A stretch of DNA of 14,073 nucleotides from an uncultured Sulfurovum sp. (GTDB lineage: Bacteria; Campylobacterota; Campylobacteria; Campylobacterales; Sulfurovaceae). A program made the position numbers and the translations under genes. The stretch is taken from contig CAMZNQ010000034.1 in assembly GCA_947313765.1 (NCBI GenBank), positions 1 to 14,073 of the forward strand, written 5' to 3'. Below are positions 7,296-14,073 of this stretch, one piece after another. The notes beneath the pieces are model-generated. The model did no database searches. It was not told the origin of the DNA and was given only the letters and a program-made list of their open reading frames with translations. Position 1 is the stretch's first letter, and every line of letters starts with the position of its first letter.

Positions 7296-8432
7296 CTAAA
7301 TATGTGCAGCATCAACTTTTTTAACAGCATTGCAGATTGATATAATCTCTTCCTCTGTCAATGAGTCATATATAGGTAGAGACATTACACGTTGAAAACA
7401 ACTTAGTGCTACCGAGTAATCAAATACTTTCATTGAGTATTTTTGTTTATAATACTCTGTTAAATGTAGAGGCATATAGTGTACAGATATGTTCATTCCC
7501 TCTTTTTTTAACTCATTAACAAAGAAGTCACGATTTTTATCTACTTCAACAATATATTGACTTACGATATCATCCTCTCTTAAGTTTGGTAGACGTACAT
7601 GATTTAAACCTGCAAGAGCTTCATTATAAATAGCAGCAATCTCTTGTCTTCTTTTTATTTTATCTTCTAAAGATTCAAAGTCGGCTAAGCAGTACGCTCC
7701 TTCAAGTTGTCCTAAATCATATTTCCATCCAATGTCAACAACATCATATATATAGTTAACATTTCCAAAATCATCACTCACTTTACCTTTCATACCATGA
7801 AAAGCTAAAAGCTCTGCACGTTTATGAATTTTAGAATCATTAGTAACTAACACACCTGCATTAACAAGTGAATTTGATAGATGTGGTGCAAAAGAGAAGA
7901 TTGTAACATCTGCCCCTGTATTTCCAATATAATTATCTTTATATTTAGCACCCATTGCATTTGAAGCATCTTCAATTACTTTTACTTTATACTCTTTTGC
8001 CAAAGCATAAACCTTTTCTAAGTCAAGAATATGTCCTGCCATATGGTTAATTATAATAGCTTTTAACTTTTTACTTTGATTTTTTTTCAAAGAAACTTCT
8101 AATTTATTTAAGTCTATATTAAAATTTTTATTTTCAATATCTACAAAAATTGGTTCAGCATCAAAATGTCTTACAGCTTGTGGAATTGAGGGAAAAACAT
8201 TAATACTACAAATAACCTTATCACCTCTCTTAAAATTTAAAGCACACATAGCTAAATGTAGTGCAGATGTACCACTAGTAGTTGCAAGTGCATGTTTACA
8301 GCCAATGAATTCTATAAATGAGTTCTCTAATTTCTTAACTTTTTGATTATCAGAAAATGTCAGAACCTCATCTATATATTGTTTTGTATTATCATAAATT
8401 GATGGTTTAAAAAACTCTATTTTATTTTGCAT
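7296..8432 (-). CDS. DegT/DnrJ/EryC1-family protein lacking the PLP lysine
   Basis: The family comprises PLP-dependent sugar aminotransferases and a few dehydratases used in surface polysaccharide synthesis. Length (378) and most motifs fit: SGTSALHLA (53-61), FVDIE (96-100), EDASNAMG (154-161, D155 being the PLP-N1 aspartate), VDIGWKYDLGQLEGAYCLA (232-250), VHYMPLHL (317-324) and SLPIYDSLTEEE (351-362). The lysine motif, normally like SFHPTKNITTGEGG, reads SFAPHLSNSLVNAG (180-193). L185 sits where lysine belongs and the glycine-rich turn is lost. An ordinary transaminase is therefore unlikely; the actual activity is unknown. It heads an operon with lpxK and argB, which suggests an envelope role. 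The ATG has only a weak ribosome binding site. Confidence 0.88.
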   Translation of the reverse strand: MQNKIEFFKPSIYDNTKQYIDEVLTFSDNQKVKKLENSFIEFIGCKHALATTSGTSALHLAMCALNFKRGDKVICSINVFPSIPQAVRHFDAEPIFVDIENKNFNIDLNKLEVSLKKNQSKKLKAIIINHMAGHILDLEKVYALAKEYKVKVIEDASNAMGAKYKDNYIGNTGADVTIFSFAPHLSNSLVNAGVLVTNDSKIHKRAELLAFHGMKGKVSDDFGNVNYIYDVVDIGWKYDLGQLEGAYCLADFESLEDKIKRRQEIAAIYNEALAGLNHVRLPNLREDDIVSQYIVEVDKNRDFFVNELKKEGMNISVHYMPLHLTEYYKQKYSMKVFDYSVALSCFQRVMSLPIYDSLTEEEIISICNAVKKVDAAHI

Positions 8433-8466
8433 ATTATTTCACTTTATTTATTTTTATCCAATGTTT

Positions 8467-8506
8467 AGTATACTATATTTTCATTAAATTTCATGTTAAT
8501 CAACAT
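8467..8506 (-). promoter_or_regulatory. Probable promoter and operator of the DegT-like/lpxK/argB operon
   Basis: A TATACT box (8467-8472, minus strand) lies 34 bases before the start codon. The imperfectly spaced upstream region carries a palindrome, ATGTT-GATT-AACAT (8493-8506), where a -35 box would begin. The palindrome includes GATTAACAT, the same word found in the palindrome upstream of DUF1538. Confidence 0.4.
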
Positions 8507-8535
8507 TCAATTTAATACTTTTTGTTATTATATAT

Positions 8536-9351
8536 TTATTTGCAATCAATATTACCCAATTTTTCTAGCTCTAAGCATGAAAATCCAGCTTTTTGTCTAG
8601 CCTCAACGTTAACATGTGGACGATATTTAGTTAAGAGATTATAACTATTTAATATTTTAAAATAGATAGAGTAGTCCAGAGAGTCCTTATCACAAAGATA
8701 TTTAAACCATATATCTCCCTTTTTTACATGAACAATCTCTTCATCATAGATGATATTTAAAATATCAATCAATCTTTTAACCATAGGAAGTTTACGCTTG
8801 TTTTCTAATTTTTTGATAATTTGAGGATTAACATCCAATCCACTAGCCTCATAATAGCGAGGAATAATTGCCATACGCTCTAAGATGTTTTTTGATGTAT
8901 CAACAGAGGCATCAAAAAGTCCAGAGTGAACAGGAAAACTTCCATAAGAGAATCCTAGGTCAATTAAAAGTTCATTTAACATATTATAGTGTCTAATCTC
9001 ATCGTTTGCTACCTCTAGCCAATCAATCTTATACTCAATAGGCATTTTAGGAAATCTATATACAGCATCTAAAGCTAAATCAATAGCCGAATACTCTATA
9101 TGGACAATTGCATGTACTAATGTAGCTAATCCCTCTTTTGTATCAAAATCTTTTCTATTTTTCAACTCTTTTGGAACTACAACTCTACATCTATTTATGT
9201 AAGAGGGTTCTTTAAAGAGAATAGGATTAAATCCGTGGGAAGATATAAAATCATTTTTGCTACAATACTCCAAACATTGTTGTGTTAGTTTTTCTTTTTG
9301 TTCGATGCAATCACTTTTAATTGCCTCTTCTAAAACTTTATATATATTCAT
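8536..9351 (-). CDS. Ferritin-like DUF455 family protein
   Basis: A helical, probably di-iron protein of the DUF455 family, related to the MiaE/ferritin-like group; its substrate is not known to me. From the ATG at 9351 it has 271 residues. Likely metal ligands are spread over the helical bundle: E86 in HIEYSAIDL, D117-E118 with H121 in ANDEIRHY, E158 and E169, and E204-E205 with H208 in DEEIVH. The PVHSGLFD segment and the closing RPHVNVEARQKAGF are family features. The frame is open to 9426, but those codons overlap the divergent gene and are atypical. A -10 box six bases from the ATG suggests a leaderless mRNA. Confidence 0.88.
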   Translation of the reverse strand: MNIYKVLEEAIKSDCIEQKEKLTQQCLEYCSKNDFISSHGFNPILFKEPSYINRCRVVVPKELKNRKDFDTKEGLATLVHAIVHIEYSAIDLALDAVYRFPKMPIEYKIDWLEVANDEIRHYNMLNELLIDLGFSYGSFPVHSGLFDASVDTSKNILERMAIIPRYYEASGLDVNPQIIKKLENKRKLPMVKRLIDILNIIYDEEIVHVKKGDIWFKYLCDKDSLDYSIYFKILNSYNLLTKYRPHVNVEARQKAGFSCLELEKLGNIDCK

Positions 9352-9357
9352 AACAAG

Positions 9358-9363
9358 ATTATA
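9358..9363 (-). promoter_or_regulatory. Extended -10 promoter of the DUF455 gene
   Basis: Perfect TATAAT preceded by TGG on the minus strand, ending only six bases before the ATG at 9351. Transcription should start at or next to the start codon, so the message would have little or no leader and no Shine-Dalgarno sequence is visible. Confidence 0.55.
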
Positions 9364-9390
9364 CCAAATAAAATAGGAAATTGAAATAAG

Positions 9391-9993
9391 ATGGAAATAA
9401 AAATGAAACCTATGGGTAGAACCCAAACAAACTGCTACATTGTGACTATAGATAATAAAGATTTAATTATTGACCCTGGAATGAGTGCCACCTCTTGGGT
9501 AATTGAGAATGTAAAAAATCCTATTGCTATTTTAAATACGCATGGTCACTATGACCACGTTTGGTCAAACGCAGAATTAAAAGAGAGATTCAAAATACCT
9601 ATCTATATTAATAAGAGTGATGCTTTTATGCTAGAGAAGTGTGTTTTAGGACAAAACCCTCCAAAAAGTAGAGCAGATATTTTAGTAAATAATGATGAAC
9701 TTTTAAATATTGATGGTCTAAAAGTTCAATATCGTCATTTTGCAGGACATACTCCTGGTAACTCTATTATTGAGATAGAAGATGTATGGTTCTCTGGAGA
9801 TTTTCTTTTTCAACAATCTATAGGGCGTTGGGATTTTCCATTCTCATCAGGAGAGGAGATGGCTAAAAGCTTAGAGAAAGCTATGAAAATTGATGGTAAC
9901 TTTACACTATATCCAGGTCATGGTATGAGTACAACTCTAAAAGAGGAGCAAAGAGGAATGGATATGTGGCTTAATTATGTAAAAAATAATTAA
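9391..9993 (+). CDS. Metallo-beta-lactamase-fold hydrolase (glyoxalase II-like)
   Basis: A 200-residue cytoplasmic metallohydrolase similar to the small YcbL/glyoxalase II-like group, which may cleave thioesters such as S-lactoylglutathione or another acyl thiol. The metal site is intact: THGHYDH (H51, H53, D55, H56), H120 in HTPGN, D137 in SGD and H177 in PGHG. It lacks the C-terminal helical domain of full glyoxalase II, so the natural substrate is uncertain. The start at 9391 gives the usual run-in before QTNCY. AGGAAA lies 12 bases upstream, which is long, and an ATG at 9403 is an alternative. It ends at a strong hairpin terminator. Confidence 0.9.
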   Translation: MEIKMKPMGRTQTNCYIVTIDNKDLIIDPGMSATSWVIENVKNPIAILNTHGHYDHVWSNAELKERFKIPIYINKSDAFMLEKCVLGQNPPKSRADILVNNDELLNIDGLKVQYRHFAGHTPGNSIIEIEDVWFSGDFLFQQSIGRWDFPFSSGEEMAKSLEKAMKIDGNFTLYPGHGMSTTLKEEQRGMDMWLNYVKNN

Positions 9994-10001
9994 GCTTTAA
10001 A

Positions 10002-10032
10002 TCTCTAGTTTTAAACTAGAGACTGTTTTTTT
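10002..10032. terminator. Rho-independent terminator between converging genes
   Basis: Arms TCTCTAGTTT (10002-10011) and AAACTAGAGA (10013-10022) are perfectly complementary around one T, followed after three bases by seven T on the plus strand. It ends the metallo-hydrolase transcript. On the minus strand the stem is followed by a weaker TTTAAAG, so it may also end the response regulator gene, whose TAG stop (10016-10018) lies inside the stem. Confidence 0.85.
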
Positions 10033-10690
10033 CGTAAGAGAATTTATATCCCCTTCTACGAACTGTATGAATAACTTGAAAACCTAAAATACTTTTTAAT
10101 CTTTTTCTAATTTGGTTAATTGCAACTTCAACTGTATTGTCAGATACATATTCAGGCTCTTCCCAAAGGGCATTAATAATCTCATCTTTAGAGAAAACCC
10201 TATCTTCTCTAAGTGCTAAATATGCTAAAATATCAAACGTTTTACCATTTAAGGATACTATCTTGTCATCGTACTCTATTTTCTTGTGTACAATATCTAT
10301 CACTAATTTTCCAATATCTATCTGCGTTCCAAAAAGTTTTCTCATATTTGATAGAACCCTAGCAGCAATAAGCTCTACCGAATCAATATGATTGACCAAT
10401 ACATCATCTACACCTAAAGCAAAAAGAGGAATTTGATTCTTTTCATCTTTTGTTAAGATGATAATCTTAGTCTCTCTTTTTTTCTTTTTTACTTCATTAC
10501 TATACTTTTCTAAGGTATAGCGTTCTCCTTCATCTACTATAATGATAAGCTCATAATGTCTAAAGTCTGTAAAATTTGTTGCATCATATAAATCTCTTGC
10601 ATTATCAACAATACAAATGAAATATTTTTCAAGCTCAATCTCCAGCTCTTTAATAAACTCATCATCAAAACCAATGGTTAATATTCTCAT
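10016..10690 (-). CDS. Atypical OmpR-family response regulator, HP1043/CosR-like
   Basis: A 224-residue transcription factor with a receiver domain (1-117) and a winged-helix DNA-binding domain (about 125-220). The second half is close to Helicobacter HP1043 (HsrA) and Campylobacter CosR: ALWEEPEYVSDNTVEVAINQ (175-192 onward) and TVRRRGYKF (209-217). The receiver is degenerate. The aspartate position aligns with V52 (D53 is one step late, as in HP1043) and the conserved lysine is N100. D9, D10 and T80 remain. This suggests phosphorylation-independent action. No histidine kinase is adjacent. It diverges enough from CosR to be a paralogue. AGGA lies 5 bases before the ATG. Confidence 0.9.
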   Translation of the reverse strand: MRILTIGFDDEFIKELEIELEKYFICIVDNARDLYDATNFTDFRHYELIIIVDEGERYTLEKYSNEVKKKKRETKIIILTKDEKNQIPLFALGVDDVLVNHIDSVELIAARVLSNMRKLFGTQIDIGKLVIDIVHKKIEYDDKIVSLNGKTFDILAYLALREDRVFSKDEIINALWEEPEYVSDNTVEVAINQIRKRLKSILGFQVIHTVRRRGYKFSYEKNSL

Positions 10691-10782
10691 TATTATCCTA
10701 ATTTATAATATGTTCAAAAGTTATATCAAAATAACACTTATTTACAAATAAAATATTTTCTTAATATTTTTTATTATATTTT

Positions 10783-10818
10783 ATTAAAGTAATTTGAAGT
10801 AACTTATATTACTTTAAT
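10783..10818. promoter_or_regulatory. Large inverted repeat upstream of the response regulator gene
   Basis: Perfect 11-base arms ATTAAAGTAAT (10783-10793) and ATTACTTTAAT (10808-10818) with a 14-base spacer. The spacer adds another AAGTAA, so on the plus strand AAGTAA-N4-AAGTAA forms a tandem repeat with a 10-base period, the arrangement OmpR-family regulators bind. It lies about 95-130 bases before the regulator start and 40 bases after the cmoB stop codon, so it could be an autoregulatory site or a weak cmoB transcript end. No T-run of terminator quality follows. Confidence 0.5.
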
Positions 10819-10858
10819 TATACCTTATTTTTAAACTATTTGGAAATAATTTTACAAT

Positions 10859-11782
10859 TTAGTCTATTTTCTTTAACTTTTTTGCTTTTATATATACTCT
10901 TTTAGGTGCAGGATATCCTTCAACTGTTTTATTTTGGTCATTTTTATCTAAAAAATCATCTAAAGATTGTGTGTGAATCCATTCTGTTTTACGCTGTTCA
11001 GAAGGCTCTGTTTTAATAATATCTAACACTTTGACCTCATAAAAACCTGCTCTGTAACACCAATTTTTCAAAGCAGATACAGTTGGGATAAAGTATATAT
11101 TTCTCATTTTAGAGTAACGGTCACGAGGTGTCAAACAGACATCATCTTCTCCATCAATCATAAATGTATCTAAGATAAGCTCTCCTCCATCATTTAACCC
11201 TTTAAAAAGAGATTTTAACATACCAATTGGGTCTGCTCTATGATATAGAACACCTAAACAGAAAAGTGTATCAAATTTATGTTCATAAAACTCTACATGC
11301 TCTACACCTAAAAGTTCATAACATATATCACTTTTAATAAAATGGTCTAAAAATTTAAATTGGCAAAAAGTAATAGCAGAGGGGTCAAATCCAATCAATC
11401 TTTTAGGATTATCCTCCATCATTCTAAAGAGATAGTAACCATTATTACAACCAATATCTCCTACTATCTTATCTTTTAAATTAAAATGTGGTCTAAGTAT
11501 ATTATATTTTATATTACTTTTCCACTCTGTATCAATAAAAGTTTCAGATATTTGAAAAGGTCCTTTTCTCCATGGATGTATAAGTTTTGCAGTATTATAT
11601 ATATACTCTTCATCATCTTTAGTTAAACCTTTTGTGACTATCTCTATTGTATCGCCTAGGTTCAACTCTCTATCAGTGATATTGGGAAGAGCAGATATTG
11701 CCTCCCAACATATTTTTATATTTTTCCAATCAAGACACTTCATTCGCTCTTGACGCAATAGATTTAAATCTAATCTCTTCAT
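10859..11782 (-). CDS. cmoB: tRNA U34 carboxymethyltransferase
   Basis: Transfers the carboxymethyl group of carboxy-SAM to 5-hydroxyuridine at tRNA position 34, making cmo5U, which widens wobble decoding. The 307 residues are near the E. coli length. Family segments are nearly intact: PWRKGPF (70-76), DTEWKS (84-89), the SAM site DIGCNNGYY (109-117) and GFDPS (131-135), LGVLYHR (176-182), GGELILDT, DRYSKMRNIYFIPT (221-234), SEQRKTEW (261-268) and EGYPAPKR (288-295). Its ATG overlaps the ppi stop codon (TAATG). The partner CmoA, which makes carboxy-SAM, is not in the window. Confidence 0.97.
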   Translation of the reverse strand: MKRLDLNLLRQERMKCLDWKNIKICWEAISALPNITDRELNLGDTIEIVTKGLTKDDEEYIYNTAKLIHPWRKGPFQISETFIDTEWKSNIKYNILRPHFNLKDKIVGDIGCNNGYYLFRMMEDNPKRLIGFDPSAITFCQFKFLDHFIKSDICYELLGVEHVEFYEHKFDTLFCLGVLYHRADPIGMLKSLFKGLNDGGELILDTFMIDGEDDVCLTPRDRYSKMRNIYFIPTVSALKNWCYRAGFYEVKVLDIIKTEPSEQRKTEWIHTQSLDDFLDKNDQNKTVEGYPAPKRVYIKAKKLKKID

Positions 11783-12372
11783 TAATTATTAACAGTGACC
11801 TTAATCATCTTCTGCTCAACTACTGGTCTATCTCCTCTTGCTGTTTTTGTATTTTCAATTTTTCTAACAACATCTTGACCTGAAACAACCTCTCCAAAGA
11901 TAGTATATCCACCATTTAGAAAAGGAGTTGCTTTTGTTGTAATAAAAAATTGACTACCATTTGTATTTGGCCCATGATTTGCCATAGCCAATAGAAATGG
12001 TCTATCAAATACAACATTTGGAGCATACTCATTAACAAACTCTTTTTTCCAAATAGACTCTCCACCTCTACCTGTACCTGTTGGGTCTCCACCTTGAATC
12101 ATAAACCCTTTAATAACTCTGTGGAAAATCAAACCGTTAAAATATCCATCTTTTGCATGAGTAACAAAGTTTTCAACAGCTAAAGGAGCTATTTTAGGAA
12201 ACATTTTCAGAACAATATCTCCTTGATTTGTCTCTATTTTAACCAAAGTCTCTTTCTTATTATCTGCTGTTATAACTTTTTTTACATCTGAACTTGTTAC
12301 ATTAGCATCTTTTGCATTACACCCTGAAAACAGCACAAATAGTGCTCTTACTGTTAATATTATCTTTTTCAT
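11782..12372 (-). CDS. Cyclophilin-type peptidyl-prolyl isomerase, probable lipoprotein
   Basis: Isomerises X-proline bonds during protein folding. The 196-residue protein has a cyclophilin core from about 42 to 194: FHRV with catalytic R85, GFMIQGGDPTGTGRGGES (89-106), MANHGPNTNGSQFFI (130-144) and FLNGGYTIFGEV (151-162). The N-terminus (MKKIILTVRALFVLFSGC) is a short hydrophobic stretch ending in a lipobox-like FSGC with C18. Export and attachment to a periplasmic membrane face are therefore likely, although R9 inside the hydrophobic part is unusual. It overlaps its upstream neighbour as ATGA and cmoB as TAATG, within the rny operon. Confidence 0.92.
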   Translation of the reverse strand: MKKIILTVRALFVLFSGCNAKDANVTSSDVKKVITADNKKETLVKIETNQGDIVLKMFPKIAPLAVENFVTHAKDGYFNGLIFHRVIKGFMIQGGDPTGTGRGGESIWKKEFVNEYAPNVVFDRPFLLAMANHGPNTNGSQFFITTKATPFLNGGYTIFGEVVSGQDVVRKIENTKTARGDRPVVEQKMIKVTVNN

Positions 12373-12632
12373 ATATCTTTCTCACACTCTTTAATATCTA
12401 ATCTGTTAAGAAGTTTTGTAAAAAAACCTCCACCTACTCTATGTATATCATCATGAAATTCAATAATAATTCCATGTAAATCAGCTCTATCTTTAGAGGT
12501 CTTTTCAAAAATAAAAGGGGTCATTCCTGTCTCCAACTTTACCTCATCTATTGCCATAGTTACCTCTTTTGTCAACTCAACATCATCTATAAAAATAAGA
12601 CTTAATGCCTCATATCTCTCTTCCATTCTCAT
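12369..12632 (-). CDS. Conserved small protein of unknown function downstream of rny
   Basis: I do not recognise a family. The 87 residues begin MRMEERYEALSLIFIDDVEL and look cytoplasmic and acidic, with no membrane segment, signal peptide or cysteine-rich motif. The middle (EVKLETGMTPFIFEKT) and the end (HRVGGGFFTKLLNRLDIKECEKD) are the most patterned parts. The frame is open up to a TTG at 12665, but I chose the ATG at 12630-12632 because AAAGG stands exactly 5 bases before it. The gene follows rny by 38 bases and overlaps the cyclophilin gene as ATGA, so translation is probably coupled. A link to RNA decay is a guess from position only. Confidence 0.8.
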   Translation of the reverse strand: MRMEERYEALSLIFIDDVELTKEVTMAIDEVKLETGMTPFIFEKTSKDRADLHGIIIEFHDDIHRVGGGFFTKLLNRLDIKECEKDI

Positions 12633-12670
12633 ATGAGCCTTTATTCTATTGCCATTCTTAAACAAATTAT

Positions 12671-14073
12671 CTACCTTGCATATTGGATTTCTCTTTTTTC
12701 ACGAATCACGTTAACCTTGATTTCGCCAGGATATTGTACCTTTTTTTGAATATCTTTTGCAATACTCTTAGACAATAAATAGAGATTTGCATCATCAATC
12801 TTTCCAGCATCTACAAAAACACGAATCTCTCTACCTGCATTAATCGCAAAAGCATCAATAACTCCTTTTTTTGATGTAGCAATATTCTCTATCTCTTTAA
12901 CACGTTTTACAAAACTCTCAAGAGCATCTCGTCTAGCCCCTGGGCGTGTTGCACTCAATATATCAGCAGCACAAACAGCTGCAGACTCAACACTATCTGG
13001 CTCTTCATGACCATGATGAGCATAAATTGCATTAATAACAGTTGGATGTTCATTGTAACGTCTACAGACTTCAACGCCCAAATCTACATGATTTCCACCA
13101 GCCTCTTCTTGGGTTAATGCTTTACCAATATCATGTAGAAGCCCTGCTCTTAGTGCAAGTTTTTCATCTCCCCCCATCTCTACTGCCATGATAGAGGCTA
13201 ACTTTGCAACTTCTAAAGTATGTGCTAAAGCATTTTGTCCATAACTTGCACGATATCTCATTCGCCCAAGTAACTTCATTAACTCTTTATGCATTGGGAA
13301 AAGTCCTAATTCAAGAACAATACTCTCTCCATCTTCTAAAATTTTCTGCTCAAATTTCTTTTTTACTTTAGTATGTACCTGTTCAATTCTTCCTGGATGA
13401 ATTCTTCCGTCTTTAATTAATAGTTCTATGGTCTTAGTAGCAATAGCACGTCTATAAAGATTAAAGTTTGAAATAATAATAACACCAGGTGCTTCGTCTA
13501 TGATTATATCAACCCCTAGAAGATTTTCAAGACTTTTAATATTTCGTCCCTCTTTACCAATAATACGCCCCTTATGCTCATCACTTGGTAAATTCACGAT
13601 ATTAACAAGTCTCTCTCCTGCAAACTCTCCTGCATAACGTGTAACAGCTTGAGAGAGTATGTAGTTTGCTCTCTTCTTAGAATCCTCTTGGGCTATCTTC
13701 TCTTGCTTTCTTAAGCTAAGAGCTATCTCTAGTTTAGACTCCTCTAACAGTTGTGATAAAAGCTCTTTTTTAGCCTCATCTTTAGTTAACCCTGCTGTTT
13801 TAGAAAGTAACAAGATTAGAGACTCTATCTCTTCTCTCTTTTGAGTCTCTAACTTATCTAAATGACTCTCTTTTCTCTCTATATTTTTTTTACTCTTAAA
13901 TAACTCTTTCTCTCTTTTACGTAAAGCTTTACGCTCTAGTTCAAGTTCAGTCTTCTCTTTTGCAATATCTAGCTCTTTATTTTGAAATTTTTTATCTAAA
14001 AGAAGCTCTTTCTCTCTAACCTCTACATCTGCTTGATGTAAAATATACTCTGCTTCATACTCAATTGCAGATG
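12671..14073 (-). CDS. rny: Ribonuclease Y, 5' end missing
   Basis: Membrane-anchored endoribonuclease that starts mRNA decay. About 466 codons are visible. The reading frame has no stop from 12671 to the right edge, so the protein is not limited to a TTG at 13813; only the start codon and membrane anchor (some tens of residues) are missing. Visible order: a charged coiled coil (from the edge to about 13700), the SGLT-like segment here KTAGLTKDEAK, a KH domain with GRIIGKEGRN (about 13545-13575), and an HD domain with the catalytic HD pair at 13130-13135 (LLHDIGK) and AHHGHEEP further on. The C-terminus is complete, ending EKREIQYAR. It heads, or lies early in, an operon with the small unknown, cyclophilin and cmoB genes. 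Confidence 0.96.
   Translation of the reverse strand, partial: SAIEYEAEYILHQADVEVREKELLLDKKFQNKELDIAKEKTELELERKALRKREKELFKSKKNIERKESHLDKLETQKREEIESLILLLSKTAGLTKDEAKKELLSQLLEESKLEIALSLRKQEKIAQEDSKKRANYILSQAVTRYAGEFAGERLVNIVNLPSDEHKGRIIGKEGRNIKSLENLLGVDIIIDEAPGVIIISNFNLYRRAIATKTIELLIKDGRIHPGRIEQVHTKVKKKFEQKILEDGESIVLELGLFPMHKELMKLLGRMRYRASYGQNALAHTLEVAKLASIMAVEMGGDEKLALRAGLLHDIGKALTQEEAGGNHVDLGVEVCRRYNEHPTVINAIYAHHGHEEPDSVESAAVCAADILSATRPGARRDALESFVKRVKEIENIATSKKGVIDAFAINAGREIRVFVDAGKIDDANLYLLSKSIAKDIQKKVQYPGEIKVNVIREKREIQYAR

Noticed and set aside
9352..9426. 25-residue N-terminal extension of the DUF455 protein
   Set aside because: It overlaps the divergent hydrolase gene and is rich in H, F and Y, unlike the family, and the only good promoter lies downstream of it.
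12633..12665. TTG start for the small protein after rny
   Set aside because: The ATG at 12632 has AAAGG at ideal spacing; the TTG has none.
13811..13813. TTG at 13813 as the start of ribonuclease Y
   Set aside because: The frame stays open to the right edge and encodes the charged coiled coil expected of RNase Y, so the gene is cut by the window edge.

Overview
The window is AT-rich chromosomal DNA made almost entirely of housekeeping genes. It looks like a member of the Campylobacterota (the Sulfurovum/Sulfurimonas/Campylobacter/Helicobacter group). The gene order ubiX-coaD-tmk matches that known from Campylobacter. An atypical OmpR-family regulator has a DNA-binding domain of the HP1043/CosR type, which is characteristic of this phylum. 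RNase Y, CmoB, LpxK and a single-domain N-acetylglutamate kinase fit a Gram-negative bacterium. No insertion sequence, integrase, CRISPR array, phage or toxin-antitoxin gene was recognised.

Layout. At the left edge is the start of a leftward gene that is probably NAD kinase (1-80), fed by leftward ftsK (100-2409). Between ftsK and the rightward HU gene (2572-2844) lies a divergent promoter region. HU is followed by a tRNA-Leu(CAA) (2903-2987) with its own promoter. A tightly packed rightward operon ubiX-coaD-tmk (3191-4781) comes next. It converges 8 bases from a leftward DUF1538 membrane protein gene (4790-5383) that has lost its 3' end.

Next is a leftward operon, read from right to left as DegT-like protein, lpxK, argB (8432 to 5515), with 0-base or ATGA junctions. 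A leftward ferritin-like DUF455 gene (8536-9351) is divergent from a rightward metallo-beta-lactamase-fold hydrolase gene (9391-9993). The hydrolase gene ends at a clear hairpin terminator that overlaps the stop codon of the leftward response regulator (10016-10690). The right end is one leftward operon read as rny (partial, from 14073), an 87-residue unknown, a lipoprotein cyclophilin, then cmoB (to 10859), again with overlapping junctions.

Functions. FtsK and HU handle chromosome segregation and nucleoid structure. UbiX, CoaD, Tmk and possibly NadK make cofactors and dTTP precursors. LpxK completes a step of lipid A synthesis, and ArgB acts early in arginine synthesis. RNase Y and CmoB act on mRNA turnover and tRNA wobble modification.

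The points most worth a second look are: (i) the DegT-family protein in front of lpxK has lost the lysine that would bind PLP, together with the surrounding motif; (ii) the response regulator lacks the aligned phospho-acceptor aspartate and the conserved lysine, and a striking inverted/direct repeat lies upstream of it; (iii) the DUF1538 gene is truncated at the tmk border; (iv) a 9-base word inside two palindromes is shared by the upstream regions of DUF1538 and the DegT-like gene; (v) the tRNA-Leu has mismatches in two stems. No wholly new multi-gene system is evident.
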